DNA of 64,000 bases from Azospirillum doebereinerae (GTDB lineage: Bacteria; Pseudomonadota; Alphaproteobacteria; Azospirillales; Azospirillaceae): the NCBI RefSeq assembly GCF_003989665.1, contig NZ_RZIJ01000014.1:142195-206194 (forward strand), given 5' to 3'. A model generated the notes under the pieces. That model was not told the DNA's origin. It worked only from the letters and a program-made list of their open reading frames with translations, and made no database searches. The position numbers and the translations under genes were made by a program. Shown piece by piece: positions 52,744 to 61,255 of the stretch (position 1 is the stretch's first letter; each line of letters begins with the position of its first letter).

Positions 52744-53894
52744 TCGCCGAGCCGCCCAGATTGTGGGTCAGCCCCAGACGCACGTCGGAGCGCTGGCGCG
52801 GCCCGGCGCGCCCCAGCCGTTGCAGGTACAGCTCGTAGACCATCCGCAGGCCCGAGGCGCCGATGGGATGGCCGAAGCATTTCAGCCCGCCGTCGATCTG
52901 GCAGGGCAGCGCGCCGTCCGCGTCGAACACCCCGTCGAGCACGTCGCGCACCGCACCGCCCTCGCGCGACAGACCGAGATCCTCCATCGTCACCAGTTCG
53001 GTGACGGAGAAGCCGTCGTGCACCTCGGTCAGGCTGAGGTCGCGGCGCGGATCGGCGATGCCGGCCTCGGCGTAAGCACGCTGGGCGGCGACGCGGGCGG
53101 TCACGACATGGCTGCCGTCCCAGGCGCCGAAGCCCATCTCCTCGCCGTTCGACACGGCCAGCTGCAAGGCCTTGACGCTGACCGTCCCGCGCTTGCCCAG
53201 CCCCCGCGCGATGTCCGGCGTGGTGACGATGGCGCAGGCCGCCCCGTCGCTGACGCCGCAGCAGTCGAACAGCCCGAGCGGGTCGGCCACCATGGGCGCG
53301 TCGAGCACCGCCCGTTCGGTGATGGCCTTGCGCAGATGCGCCTTGGGGTTCCCCACCCCGTTGGCGTGGTTCTTGACCGAGACATGGGCCATGGCGCGCT
53401 TCAGATCCTCGCGCGACAGGCCGTGGCGGGCCCGGTAGACTTCGGCCAGCTGCGCGAAGGCTCCGGGCGCCGTGTAGGACGGCCACCACAGTGCGTTCAG
53501 CGCCCCGCGCGTTGCGGCAACCCGCCGTAGCCGGTGTCCTTCAGCTTCTCCACCCCCAGCGCCAGCGCCACGTTACAGGCGCCCGACGCCACGGCGTAGA
53601 CCGCGCCGCGCAGGGCCTCGGTGCCGCTGGCGCAGAATTTTCCACCCGCGTCACCGGGATGCGCGGCAGCCGCAGCATGGTCGCCAGCGGGATGCCGCTG
53701 CGTCCGACATGCAGATCCTCGTTGGCGGTGGCGAGCTACGCCGCCTGGATCTCCCTGGTCGCCAAACCAGAAGCGGCCAGTGCCTCGGCGTAGGCTTCGG
53801 CCATCAGATCCTCGGCGCCGTCGTTCCAGCGTTCGCCGAAGCGGGTGCAGCCCATGCCGACGATGGCGACCTTGTCCCGGATTCCCGTCGCCAT
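52744..53894 (-). pseudogene. Thiolase / acetyl-CoA acetyltransferase-like pseudogene
   Basis: A thiolase-like reading starts at ATG 53894 (KVAIVGMGCTRFGERW). It is broken by TAG at 53736-53738 (codon 53), by a missing T near 53636 (reads ENS where ENFCASGT, the active-site Cys region, is expected), and by another single-base shift near 53500 (stop at 53497-53499). The last part, from about 53490, is intact: AMAHVSVKNHANG, CGVSDGAACAIV, FGHPIGASGL and GLTHNLGG, after which the expected ~20-residue end is missing. At least four lesions make a functional product unlikely. It follows the OB-fold remnant by 3 nt, an operon arrangement usual for this enzyme pair. Confidence 0.85.
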
Positions 53895-53897
53895 CGC

Positions 53898-54481
53898 TCA
53901 GAGCCCCCCGCCGCGCACAGGCGCGGCCTTCCAGAAATAACGACGGAAATTCCGGCGCGGGTCGTGGTCCTTGACGCGGAACACCATGCGCAGCCGAGCC
54001 CCCACCGACAGGTCGCCCGGATCGACGTCGGCGTAGCTCGCCAACAGCCGCCCACCAGCCCCAGCAGCATGTCCCGCTTGCGGTGCAGCACCGTCATCGG
54101 GGTTTGCAGATCCAGCTCGGCGCGCATGCCCTCATCGCGCTCGACACTGCCGGTCAGGGCTGCGAAGCGGCCATAGCCGCTCTCCACCCGCCCGGCGGCC
54201 AGCGCCGTCTCCACCCCCGCGCCGGACCACGCCGCGCCGGTGGCCCGGAAGACCAGCGCGTCGGCGCCCTGCCCAAAGCCGACGGCGCGGATGAGGTCCC
54301 CCGCCTTCGCCTGCTCCAGCGCGTGGGCCAGCATCAGCGGCGCGTGCGCCGCGCCGCTGTCGCCGATGCGCGAGTCCAGCCCGTCGCGGACGGCGGCGGC
54401 CGGAATGCCCAGCCGCTCCGCCACCGCCGAGGCGATGCGTGGCTGCCGTTGCGCCGCGTAAGTGCCAAATGGATGGCCGAT
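53898..54481 (-). pseudogene. Remnant of an HMG-CoA-synthase-like / OB-fold (DUF35) protein
   Basis: Two pieces of one gene remain. The 5' piece (54481 to ~54050) encodes the C-terminal half of a thiolase-fold HMG-CoA-synthase-like domain (FGTYAAQRQPRIASAVAERLG, RIGDSGAAHAPLMLAHAL, MTVLHRKRDMLLGLVGG). The 3' piece (~54045-53898), in another frame, encodes the end of an OB-fold (ADVDPGDLSVGARLRMVFRVKDHDPRRNFRRYFWK). The zinc ribbon and most of the OB-fold are deleted between them, and the first ~200 residues are lost upstream. These proteins usually partner the thiolase encoded next. Confidence 0.75.
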
Positions 54482-54925
54482 GCATCCTCGCACGGCGCAG
54501 CTCGGCCAACAGGGTGGGATCGCGCAACGAACGCGACACGCAGGCCAGGGCTTGCAGGTGCTCGTGCGTTGCCGTCAACGGAACCAGGAGCAAAAACACC
54601 AAGTCTACCGGCTTGTCATCGATCGCATCGAAGTCCAGCGCGTGTTCCAAACGGGTGAAGATGCCAAGGGATTGGTCGAGAGCCGCGAGCCGGGCGTGGG
54701 GAATAGCCACCCCCCGCCGATTCCGCTGGAGCCCAACGCTTCCCTGGCGAGGATTCTCTCCTGAATGCTTTCTTGCGGCAAACCCGTTGCATCGGCGGCC
54801 CGACGCGCCAGTTCGGCCAGAAGATGCGGCTTGTCCACGACGCGCGGTACGGTGACGACCCGCGCGGGGATGAGACGTTGGCAAAGGTCCAGCTCGTCGC
54901 ATTCGCCGAGCGCCGCCCCGAGGCG
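54475..54925 (-). pseudogene. Frameshifted PTS EIIA (PtsN-like) remnant
   Basis: First part (54925 to ~54712): LIPARVVTVPRVVDKPHLLAELARRAADATGLPQES then LAREALGSSGIGGG. Second part in another frame: VAIPHARLAALDQSLGIF with the active-site His, then DAIDDKPVDLVFLLLVP and HLQALACVSRSLRDPTLLAELR. The break is a run of six G (complement of C 54710-54715) where five would keep the frame. No start codon lies at the 5' end, and the last ~15 residues run into the OB-fold/HMG-CoA-synthase remnant, so the gene seems truncated at both ends. Encodes the phosphotransferase regulatory EIIA fold; EIIA-Ntr proteins can modulate KdpD, and kdpE is adjacent. Confidence 0.75.
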
Positions 54926-54933
54926 CGCCGGTG

Positions 54934-55632
54934 TCAGTCCGGCGCGCTCAGGCGGTAACCGACCCCGGTCTCGGTCAGGATGTGGTGGGGCCGCTCCGGA
55001 TCGGGCTCGATCTTCTGGCGCAGCTGGCGGATGTAGATGCGCAGATACTGGATGTCGGTCTCGCCGCCCCACACCTCCTTCAGGATGAGGCGGTGGGTCA
55101 GCACCTTGCCGGCATGCGCCACCAGCAGCCGCAGCAGGTCGTATTCGCGCGGCGACAACCTCACCTCCGTCCCCTGCACCGTCACGATCCGCCGCACCAG
55201 ATCGACCGCCAGGGCGCCGCTGCGGAACACCGGCTTCTCGCCCTGCTGCTGCAGCTTGTGACGCATGGCGGCGCGGATGCGGGCCAGCAGCTCGTCGACG
55301 CCGAAGGGCTTGGTCACGTAGTCGTCGGCGCCGAGATCGAGCGCCTCGACCTTGCCGGCCTCGTCGGCCCGGCTGGACAGCACGATGATCGGCAGGGACG
55401 CGCCGCCGCCGCGCAGGCGCCGGATCACCTCCAGACCGTCGACGCCCGGCAGCCCAAGGTCGAGCACCAGCACATCGGGAAGCCGCCGCCGGACCTCATC
55501 CAGCGCCTTGGCGCCGTCCTCGGCCTCGGTGATGTCGTAGCCCTGGGCAGACAGGCTGGTGCGCAGGAAGCGGCGGATCGGCGGCTCGTCGTCGACGACG
55601 AGCACCCGCAACGGTGCGGACTCCGATTTCAT
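54934..55632 (-). CDS. kdpE: Response regulator KdpE
   Basis: 232 residues from ATG 55632 (TGATG overlap with the kdpD stop; GTG 55635 is an alternative). Receiver with phospho-acceptor Asp58 in VLVLDLGLPG (numbering from this ATG) and TKPFGVDELLARI, then an OmpR-type winged helix (VRLSPREYDLLRLLVAHAGKVLTHRLILKEVWG). KdpE-type conservation is seen in TDIQYLRIYIRQLRQKIE and GVGYRL. Activates the kdp promoter when K+ is limiting. Confidence 0.95.
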   Translation of the reverse strand: MKSESAPLRVLVVDDEPPIRRFLRTSLSAQGYDITEAEDGAKALDEVRRRLPDVLVLDLGLPGVDGLEVIRRLRGGGASLPIIVLSSRADEAGKVEALDLGADDYVTKPFGVDELLARIRAAMRHKLQQQGEKPVFRSGALAVDLVRRIVTVQGTEVRLSPREYDLLRLLVAHAGKVLTHRLILKEVWGGETDIQYLRIYIRQLRQKIEPDPERPHHILTETGVGYRLSAPD

Positions 55633-58382
55633 CACGCGGCCTCCTCATCCAGTCCAGGGTCAGGTTCGGGGTCCAGCCCGGGCATCCCGGCGGCTTCGGG
55701 AAGGGTCAGAGAGAAGACGGCCCCGCTCCGGTCCCGGCGGTTGCCGGCGGCGATGGTTCCGCCCATCGCCTCCACGAAGCCCCGGCAGATCGCCAGCCCG
55801 AGGCCCGTGCCGGCCCGCTGCCGGTCCTGGGCGTGGACACGATAGAACTTGTCGAAGATGCGGTCCACATCCTCGGGCGGTATTCCGTCGCCCTCGTCCA
55901 GCACCTCGATGCGCACGCGCCCGTCTTCCCGCCATGCCCGCACCGTGATCGGCGAGCCGTCCGGCGCGTATTTGCCGGCGTTGTCGAGCAGGTTGAACAG
56001 GACCTGCTCGAACAGCACCGCGTCGATCTCGACCATCGGCAGGCCGGCGGCGAGGTCGATCTCCACCCGATGCCCGGCGAGGATCCGGCGCACCCGTTCC
56101 AGCGCGCTGCCGACCACCTCGGCCGGATCGACCGCGCCGGTGCGCGGCCGGATCGCCCCGGATTCCAGCCGGGTCATGTCGAGAAGGTTGGCGATGAAGC
56201 GGTTCAGCCGCTCGGCCTCCTCCTGGATCGTCATGGCCAGCTCCCGGCGGGCGGCCTCGTCGAGCATCGGCCCGTAGCCGCTGAGGCTGGTGGCCGAGCC
56301 GAGGATGGAGGCCAGCGGCGTGCGCAGATCGTGCGAGATCGAGGTGAGCAGCGCCGAGCGCAGCCGTTCGGTCTCCGCCGCCAGCTTGGCGCGGTCGACG
56401 TCCTCGGCGAGCGTCACCCGCTCGATCGCCAGGGCGGCCTGATCGATCAGCGCGTCGAGCAGCCGGCGCTGGTCGGGGGTCAGCAAGCCGCCGGGCCGCC
56501 CCCCGCTTCCGCCGGTGTCGATGCCGACGACGCCGACCGGGCCACGCCCGGTGCGCATCGGCAGGAACAGCCACTTGGCGCCGGGCAGCGTGTCGGCGCC
56601 CCGGCCGGTCGGCCGGTTGTTCTCCCAGGCCCAGACCGCCGCCGCCAGATCGGCGTCCGCGATGACGTCCTCGGGCGGGTAGCCGGCGCGCACCGCCACG
56701 CTGCCGCCATCGGGAAGCAGCAACACGACATGGACCTTCAGCATCGCCGCGATCTGGTAGGCGGTGGCCCACAGCAGGTCGTCCATGGTGACGACGCCGG
56801 CCAGCTTGCGGCTGAACAGGTAGAGGTCCTCGGTGGTCTTCGCCCTTGCCCTTGCCGTCACCGCCTGGGACCGCACGCGGGCGGTCAGGTTGCTGGCGAT
56901 CACCGCGACCACCGCGAAGAAGAACAGCGCGACGATGTTCTCGGGATCGGAGACGTCGAGCGTGTAGAGCGGCGGCAGGAAGAAGTAGTTGAAGGTCAGC
57001 ACGCTGGCGACGCTGGCGTAGAGCGACGGCCCCAGCCCGCCGGTGACCGCGCTGGCCAGCACGGCGGTGAGGAAGACCAGCGCCATGTTGTTCAGCGCCA
57101 GCACCCGTTGCAGCGCCTCGCCGACGCCGAGCGCCGCCACGACGTAGCCGGTGCTGGCGACGTAGGGCCACCACGCGCCGGGCCGCCGCCGGGCCGTGGC
57201 GGTCTTGACCGTCTTGGGCGGGATCGGCTCGCCGGAGGTGGCGGCGATCACATGGACGCTGATGTCGCCGGCCCGGCGGATCAGGCTGTGCGCCACCGAC
57301 CCGTGCAGCAGCTCCGACCAGCGCGGACGCCCGGACTTGGCGATGACGAGATGGGTGACGTTGTTGGCGAGCGCGTGTTCGACGACGGTGTCGGCGACGT
57401 CGCGGCCCGGCACCGTCACGGCCTCGCCGCCCAGCCGTTCCACCAGCCGCAGCGTGTCGGCGATGCGGTCGCGTTCGGCTTCGCTCAGGCGCAGCGCGCG
57501 GCTGGTCTCGACGTGGATCGCCCCCCAGCGGGCGCGCAGCCGCTCGGCTTGGCGGCGGGCGTAGCGGACCAGAGCGGCGCCGGTGGCGTCCTCGTTGATG
57601 CAGACCAGCAGGCGTTCGCCGGCCGCCCAGGGGCCGGAGATCGCGTGCGCCTGCATGTGGGTCAGCAGTTGCTCGTCGACCCGCTCGGCCGTGCGCCGCA
57701 AGGCGAGTTCGCGCAGGGCGGTGAGGTTGCCGGGGGAGAAGTAATGGCGGATCGCCCGCTCGGCCGTGCGCGGGACGTAGACCTTGCCTTGCCGGAGGCG
57801 CTGGATCAGGTCGTCCGGCGTGATGTCGATGACCTCGATGTCGTCGGCGCGGTCGAGGATCGAGTCCGGCACGGTCTCGCGCACGCGCACGCGGGTAATC
57901 TTGGCGACGACGTCGTTCAGGCTCTCGACATGCTGGATGTTCAGCGTCGTGTAGACGTCGATGCCGGCCGCCAGCAGCTCCTCGACGTCGAGGTAGCGCT
58001 TGGCGTGCCGGCTGCCGGGGGCGTTGGTGTGGGCCAGCTCGTCGACCAGCGCGATCCCCGGCCGCCGCGCGAGGATGGCGTCGAGGTCCATCTCGTCGAG
58101 GCCGTGGCCCTTGTGGTCGATGCGGCGGCGCGGGATCGCCTCCAGCCCGGCGAGCAGCGCCTCGGTTTCCCGGCGCCCGTGGGTCTCCACCACGCCGACG
58201 ACGAGGTCGATCCCCTCGCGGCGCCGGCCTTGCGCCGTCTGCAGCATCTCGAAGGTCTTGCCCACGCCGGGGGCGGCGCCGAGGAAGATCTTGAGCCGGC
58301 CGCGCGCCTCCCGCGCCGCTTGGCGCAGCAGCGCGTCCGGCGATGGCCGGCCGTTGCGGTGGTCGGAATGGCCCTCGGTCAT
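55632..58382 (-). CDS. kdpD: Sensor histidine kinase KdpD
   Basis: 916 residues, full length. N-terminal KdpD domain with Walker A GAAPGVGKT (Lys42), a universal-stress-protein-like domain (~250-370), four transmembrane helices (~400-500), a GAF-like domain, HisKA with His684 in SISHDLRTPLASI, and HATPase (NLLDNAGKYAPDGS, GLGLAIC). Senses K+ or turgor and phosphorylates KdpE. Unlike E. coli it lies 70 nt after kdpC with a hairpin between. Confidence 0.95.
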   Translation of the reverse strand: MTEGHSDHRNGRPSPDALLRQAAREARGRLKIFLGAAPGVGKTFEMLQTAQGRRREGIDLVVGVVETHGRRETEALLAGLEAIPRRRIDHKGHGLDEMDLDAILARRPGIALVDELAHTNAPGSRHAKRYLDVEELLAAGIDVYTTLNIQHVESLNDVVAKITRVRVRETVPDSILDRADDIEVIDITPDDLIQRLRQGKVYVPRTAERAIRHYFSPGNLTALRELALRRTAERVDEQLLTHMQAHAISGPWAAGERLLVCINEDATGAALVRYARRQAERLRARWGAIHVETSRALRLSEAERDRIADTLRLVERLGGEAVTVPGRDVADTVVEHALANNVTHLVIAKSGRPRWSELLHGSVAHSLIRRAGDISVHVIAATSGEPIPPKTVKTATARRRPGAWWPYVASTGYVVAALGVGEALQRVLALNNMALVFLTAVLASAVTGGLGPSLYASVASVLTFNYFFLPPLYTLDVSDPENIVALFFFAVVAVIASNLTARVRSQAVTARARAKTTEDLYLFSRKLAGVVTMDDLLWATAYQIAAMLKVHVVLLLPDGGSVAVRAGYPPEDVIADADLAAAVWAWENNRPTGRGADTLPGAKWLFLPMRTGRGPVGVVGIDTGGSGGRPGGLLTPDQRRLLDALIDQAALAIERVTLAEDVDRAKLAAETERLRSALLTSISHDLRTPLASILGSATSLSGYGPMLDEAARRELAMTIQEEAERLNRFIANLLDMTRLESGAIRPRTGAVDPAEVVGSALERVRRILAGHRVEIDLAAGLPMVEIDAVLFEQVLFNLLDNAGKYAPDGSPITVRAWREDGRVRIEVLDEGDGIPPEDVDRIFDKFYRVHAQDRQRAGTGLGLAICRGFVEAMGGTIAAGNRRDRSGAVFSLTLPEAAGMPGLDPEPDPGLDEEAA

Positions 58383-58408
58383 CGCGTCGTTCTCATCCGG
58401 GAAGGGCT

Positions 58409-58434
58409 CCCTCTCCCGCCCCGGGAGAGGGCTT
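58409..58434 (-). terminator. Hairpin between kdpC and kdpD
   Basis: CCCTCTCCCG (58409-58418) and CGGGAGAGGG (58422-58431) pair perfectly across 3 nt. It resembles the REP-like units at 29372 and 41107. Its place suggests partial termination so that the sensor genes are made at lower level than the pump; in the coding direction no T-run follows, so mRNA stabilisation is equally possible. Confidence 0.5.
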
Positions 58435-58452
58435 TGCCATCGTCAGGCCCTG

Positions 58453-59061
58453 CTACCGTCCCCCGGCGGCCTTGTCCAGGGCGAGGTTGAGCCTCAGCAC
58501 GTTGACCGTTGGTTCGCCGAGAAACCCCAGGGCGCGCGGCGTCGTGTTGGCGGCGGCCACCTGGCGGACCGCCGCCTCCGTCATTCCGCGCGCCTTGGCG
58601 ACGCGCGGCACCTGGAAATCGGCGGCGGCCGGCGACAGATCGGGGTCGAGACCGCTTCCCGAGGCGGTCACCAGCTCCACGGGCACCGGCACGCCCGGAT
58701 TCTCCGCCTTGAGCCGTTCGGCCTCGGCCTGGACCCGCTCGACCAGGGCCTTGGAGGTCGGGCCGAGGTTGGAGCCGCCGGAGTTCGCGGCGTTGTAGGG
58801 CTGGGACACGGTCTTGGACGGATCCGCCGGGTCGGGGCCGCCGGTCGCCGACGGGCGCGGCTGGAAATAGCGCGCGCCGGTGAAGGGCTGGCCGATCCGC
58901 TCCGACCCGATCACCGCCCCGCCGCGCTCGATCAGGCTCCCCTGGGCCTGATGGGGAAACAAACCTTGAGCGATGCCGGTGACGGACAGCGGATAGACGA
59001 GACCGGTGACGACCGTCAGGGCGGCGGTCATCACCAGGGCGGGACGCAGTTCTTTCAGCAT
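58453..59061 (-). CDS. kdpC: Potassium-transporting ATPase subunit KdpC
   Basis: 202 residues from ATG 59061. One N-terminal helix (ALVMTAALTVVTGLVYPLSVTGI), then conserved GSERIGQPFTGARYFQPRPSAT, NAANSGGSNLGPTS and LVTASGSGLDPDLSP. It is the accessory subunit that raises ATP affinity of KdpB. Fourteen nt separate it from kdpB. Confidence 0.96.
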   Translation of the reverse strand: MLKELRPALVMTAALTVVTGLVYPLSVTGIAQGLFPHQAQGSLIERGGAVIGSERIGQPFTGARYFQPRPSATGGPDPADPSKTVSQPYNAANSGGSNLGPTSKALVERVQAEAERLKAENPGVPVPVELVTASGSGLDPDLSPAAADFQVPRVAKARGMTEAAVRQVAAANTTPRALGFLGEPTVNVLRLNLALDKAAGGR

Positions 59062-59075
59062 GATGTCCGTTTCCT

Positions 59076-61241
59076 TCAGACGAGGCCGATGGCGGTGACG
59101 AGCAGGTCGATCGCCTTGATGCCGGCGAAGGGAACCGCCAGACCGCCCAGACCGTAGATCAGCAGGTTGCGCCGCAGCAGCGCCCCGGCGCCCACCGCGC
59201 GGTACGGGACGCCCCGCAGGGCCAGCGGGATCAGCGCGACGATGATCAGCGCGTTGAAGATGATCGCCGACAGGATGGCGCTCTCCGGGCTCGCCAGCCC
59301 CATGACGTTCAGCGCGCCGAGCTGCGGGTAGAAGGCGAGGAACATCGCCGGGATGATGGCGAAGTACTTGGCCACGTCGTTGGCGATGGAGAAGGTGGTC
59401 AACGCGCCGCGCGTCATCAGCAGTTGCTTGCCGATCGCGACGATCTCGATCAGCTTGGTCGGGTCGCTGTCGAGGTCCACCATGTTGCCGGCCTCGCGCG
59501 CCGCCATGGTGCCGGTGTTCATCGCCACCCCGACGTCGGCCTGGGCGAGCGCGGGGGCGTCGTTGGTGCCGTCGCCGCACATGGCGACCAGCTTGCCCTT
59601 CGCCTGCTCGTCGCGGATCAGCTGGAGCTTGGCCTCCGGCGTCGCCTGGGCCAGGAAATCGTCGACCCCGGCCTCGGCGGCGATGGCGGCGGCGGTCATC
59701 GGGTTGTCGCCGGTGATCATCACCGTGCGGATGCCCATCTGGCGCAGCGCGGCGAAGCGTTCGCGGATGCCGCCCTTGACGATGTCCTTCAGGTGGATGA
59801 CGCCCAGCAGCCGGCCATCCTGGGCGACCGCCAGCGGCGTGCCGCCGGCCTTGGCGACCCGCTCGGCGATGGTCAGGATTTCACGCTCGGCCGGGTCGGC
59901 GGGGGTTGCCGTGCGCAACGCCGCGCCGCGGCCGGCGGCGACCAGACGGTTGCTGTCCTGTGCCTGCTCCCGCGCATGCGCCAGCACCGCGTCCACCGCG
60001 CCCTTGCGGATCACCGTCCCTTCGGCGTCGATGCCGCTGAGCCGGGTCTGGGCGGTGAAGGGCACGAAGAAGGCGTGGAGTTCCGCCATGTCGCGGGCGC
60101 GGATGCCGTACTTCTCCTTGGCCAGCACGGTGATAGAGCGGCCTTCCGGCGTCTCGTCGGCCAGCGAGGCGAGTTGGGCGGCGTCGGCCAGGTCGCGCTC
60201 GGTCACCCCGGCCAGCGGCAGGAACTCGGTCGCCTGCCGGTTGCCCAGCGTGATGGTGCCGGTCTTGTCGAGCAGCAGCGTGTCGACGTCGCCCGCCGCC
60301 TCCACCGCGCGGCCCGACATCGCCAGCACGTTGAAGCGCACCAGGCGGTCCATGCCGGCGATGCCGATGGCCGACAGCAGCGCGCCGATGGTCGTCGGGA
60401 TCAGCGTGACGAACAGCGCCACCAGCACCAGCACGCCGACCGACCCGCCGGCGTAGGCGGCGAAGCTGGGGACGGTCGCCACGGCGATGACGAAGATGAT
60501 CGTCATGCCGGCCAACAGGATGTTGAGCGCGATCTCGTTGGGCGTCTTCTGGCGCTGAGCGCCCTCGACCAGCGAAATCATCCGGTCGAGGAAGGTCGAT
60601 CCCGGCGCCGCCGTGATCCGCACCTTGATGCGGTCGGAGAGCACCTGGGTGCCGCCGGTCACCGCCGAGCGGTCGCCGCCGCTCTCGCGGATGACCGGGG
60701 CGGATTCGCCGGTGATGGCGGCCTCGTTGACCGAGGCGACGCCCTCCACCACCTCGCCGTCGGACGGGATCAGGTCGCCGGCCTCGACCAGCACCACGTC
60801 GCCGGGCTTGAGACGCGTGGCGGAAACGACGTCGTAGCCGCCGTTGAAGCCATGCCCCAGCGTGGCGTCCGGGTCGGTCAGGCGCTTGGCGTCGGTTTCG
60901 GTCCTGGTCTTGCGCAGGCTGGCGGCCTGGGCCTTGCCGCGTCCCTCCGCCACCGCCTCGGCGAAGTTGGCGAACAGCAGCGTGAACCACAGCCACGCCA
61001 CGATCTGCACGCCGAAGCCGGGGTTGCCGGCCCCCGTCGCCACGTCGCGCAGCAGCAGGATCGTGGTCAGGACGGCGACGGCCTCGACGCAGAACATCAC
61101 CGGGTTGCGGGCCATGACGCGCGGGTCGAGCTTGCGGAAGGACCCGGCGACCGCCGGGCCGAGGATGGCGGGGTCCAGCAGCGTGCTCGCCTGCGCCCGG
61201 CTGGCTTTCTCGGTTCCGGATTTTTTCGTTTTGGCTTCCAT
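59076..61241 (-). CDS. kdpB: Potassium-transporting P-type ATPase subunit KdpB
   Basis: 721 residues. Phosphorylation site Asp325 in LLLDKTGTITLGNR, TGES actuator motif (AITGESAPVIRESGGD), hinge MITGDNPMTAAAIAAEAGVDDF and GDGTNDAPALAQADVGVAMN. Kdp-specific DLDSDPTKLIEIVAIGKQLLMTRG is present. Drives K+ uptake through KdpA. The N-terminus has a short Lys/Ser/Ala-rich extension. Confidence 0.97.
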   Translation of the reverse strand: MEAKTKKSGTEKASRAQASTLLDPAILGPAVAGSFRKLDPRVMARNPVMFCVEAVAVLTTILLLRDVATGAGNPGFGVQIVAWLWFTLLFANFAEAVAEGRGKAQAASLRKTRTETDAKRLTDPDATLGHGFNGGYDVVSATRLKPGDVVLVEAGDLIPSDGEVVEGVASVNEAAITGESAPVIRESGGDRSAVTGGTQVLSDRIKVRITAAPGSTFLDRMISLVEGAQRQKTPNEIALNILLAGMTIIFVIAVATVPSFAAYAGGSVGVLVLVALFVTLIPTTIGALLSAIGIAGMDRLVRFNVLAMSGRAVEAAGDVDTLLLDKTGTITLGNRQATEFLPLAGVTERDLADAAQLASLADETPEGRSITVLAKEKYGIRARDMAELHAFFVPFTAQTRLSGIDAEGTVIRKGAVDAVLAHAREQAQDSNRLVAAGRGAALRTATPADPAEREILTIAERVAKAGGTPLAVAQDGRLLGVIHLKDIVKGGIRERFAALRQMGIRTVMITGDNPMTAAAIAAEAGVDDFLAQATPEAKLQLIRDEQAKGKLVAMCGDGTNDAPALAQADVGVAMNTGTMAAREAGNMVDLDSDPTKLIEIVAIGKQLLMTRGALTTFSIANDVAKYFAIIPAMFLAFYPQLGALNVMGLASPESAILSAIIFNALIIVALIPLALRGVPYRAVGAGALLRRNLLIYGLGGLAVPFAGIKAIDLLVTAIGLV

Positions 61242-61255
61242 GGGATGGGTCCCGA

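Noticed and set aside
55614..58490. A 958-codon plus-strand frame
   Set aside because: Antisense shadow of kdpD; no recognisable motif, strong His/Arg/Gln bias typical of complement frames.
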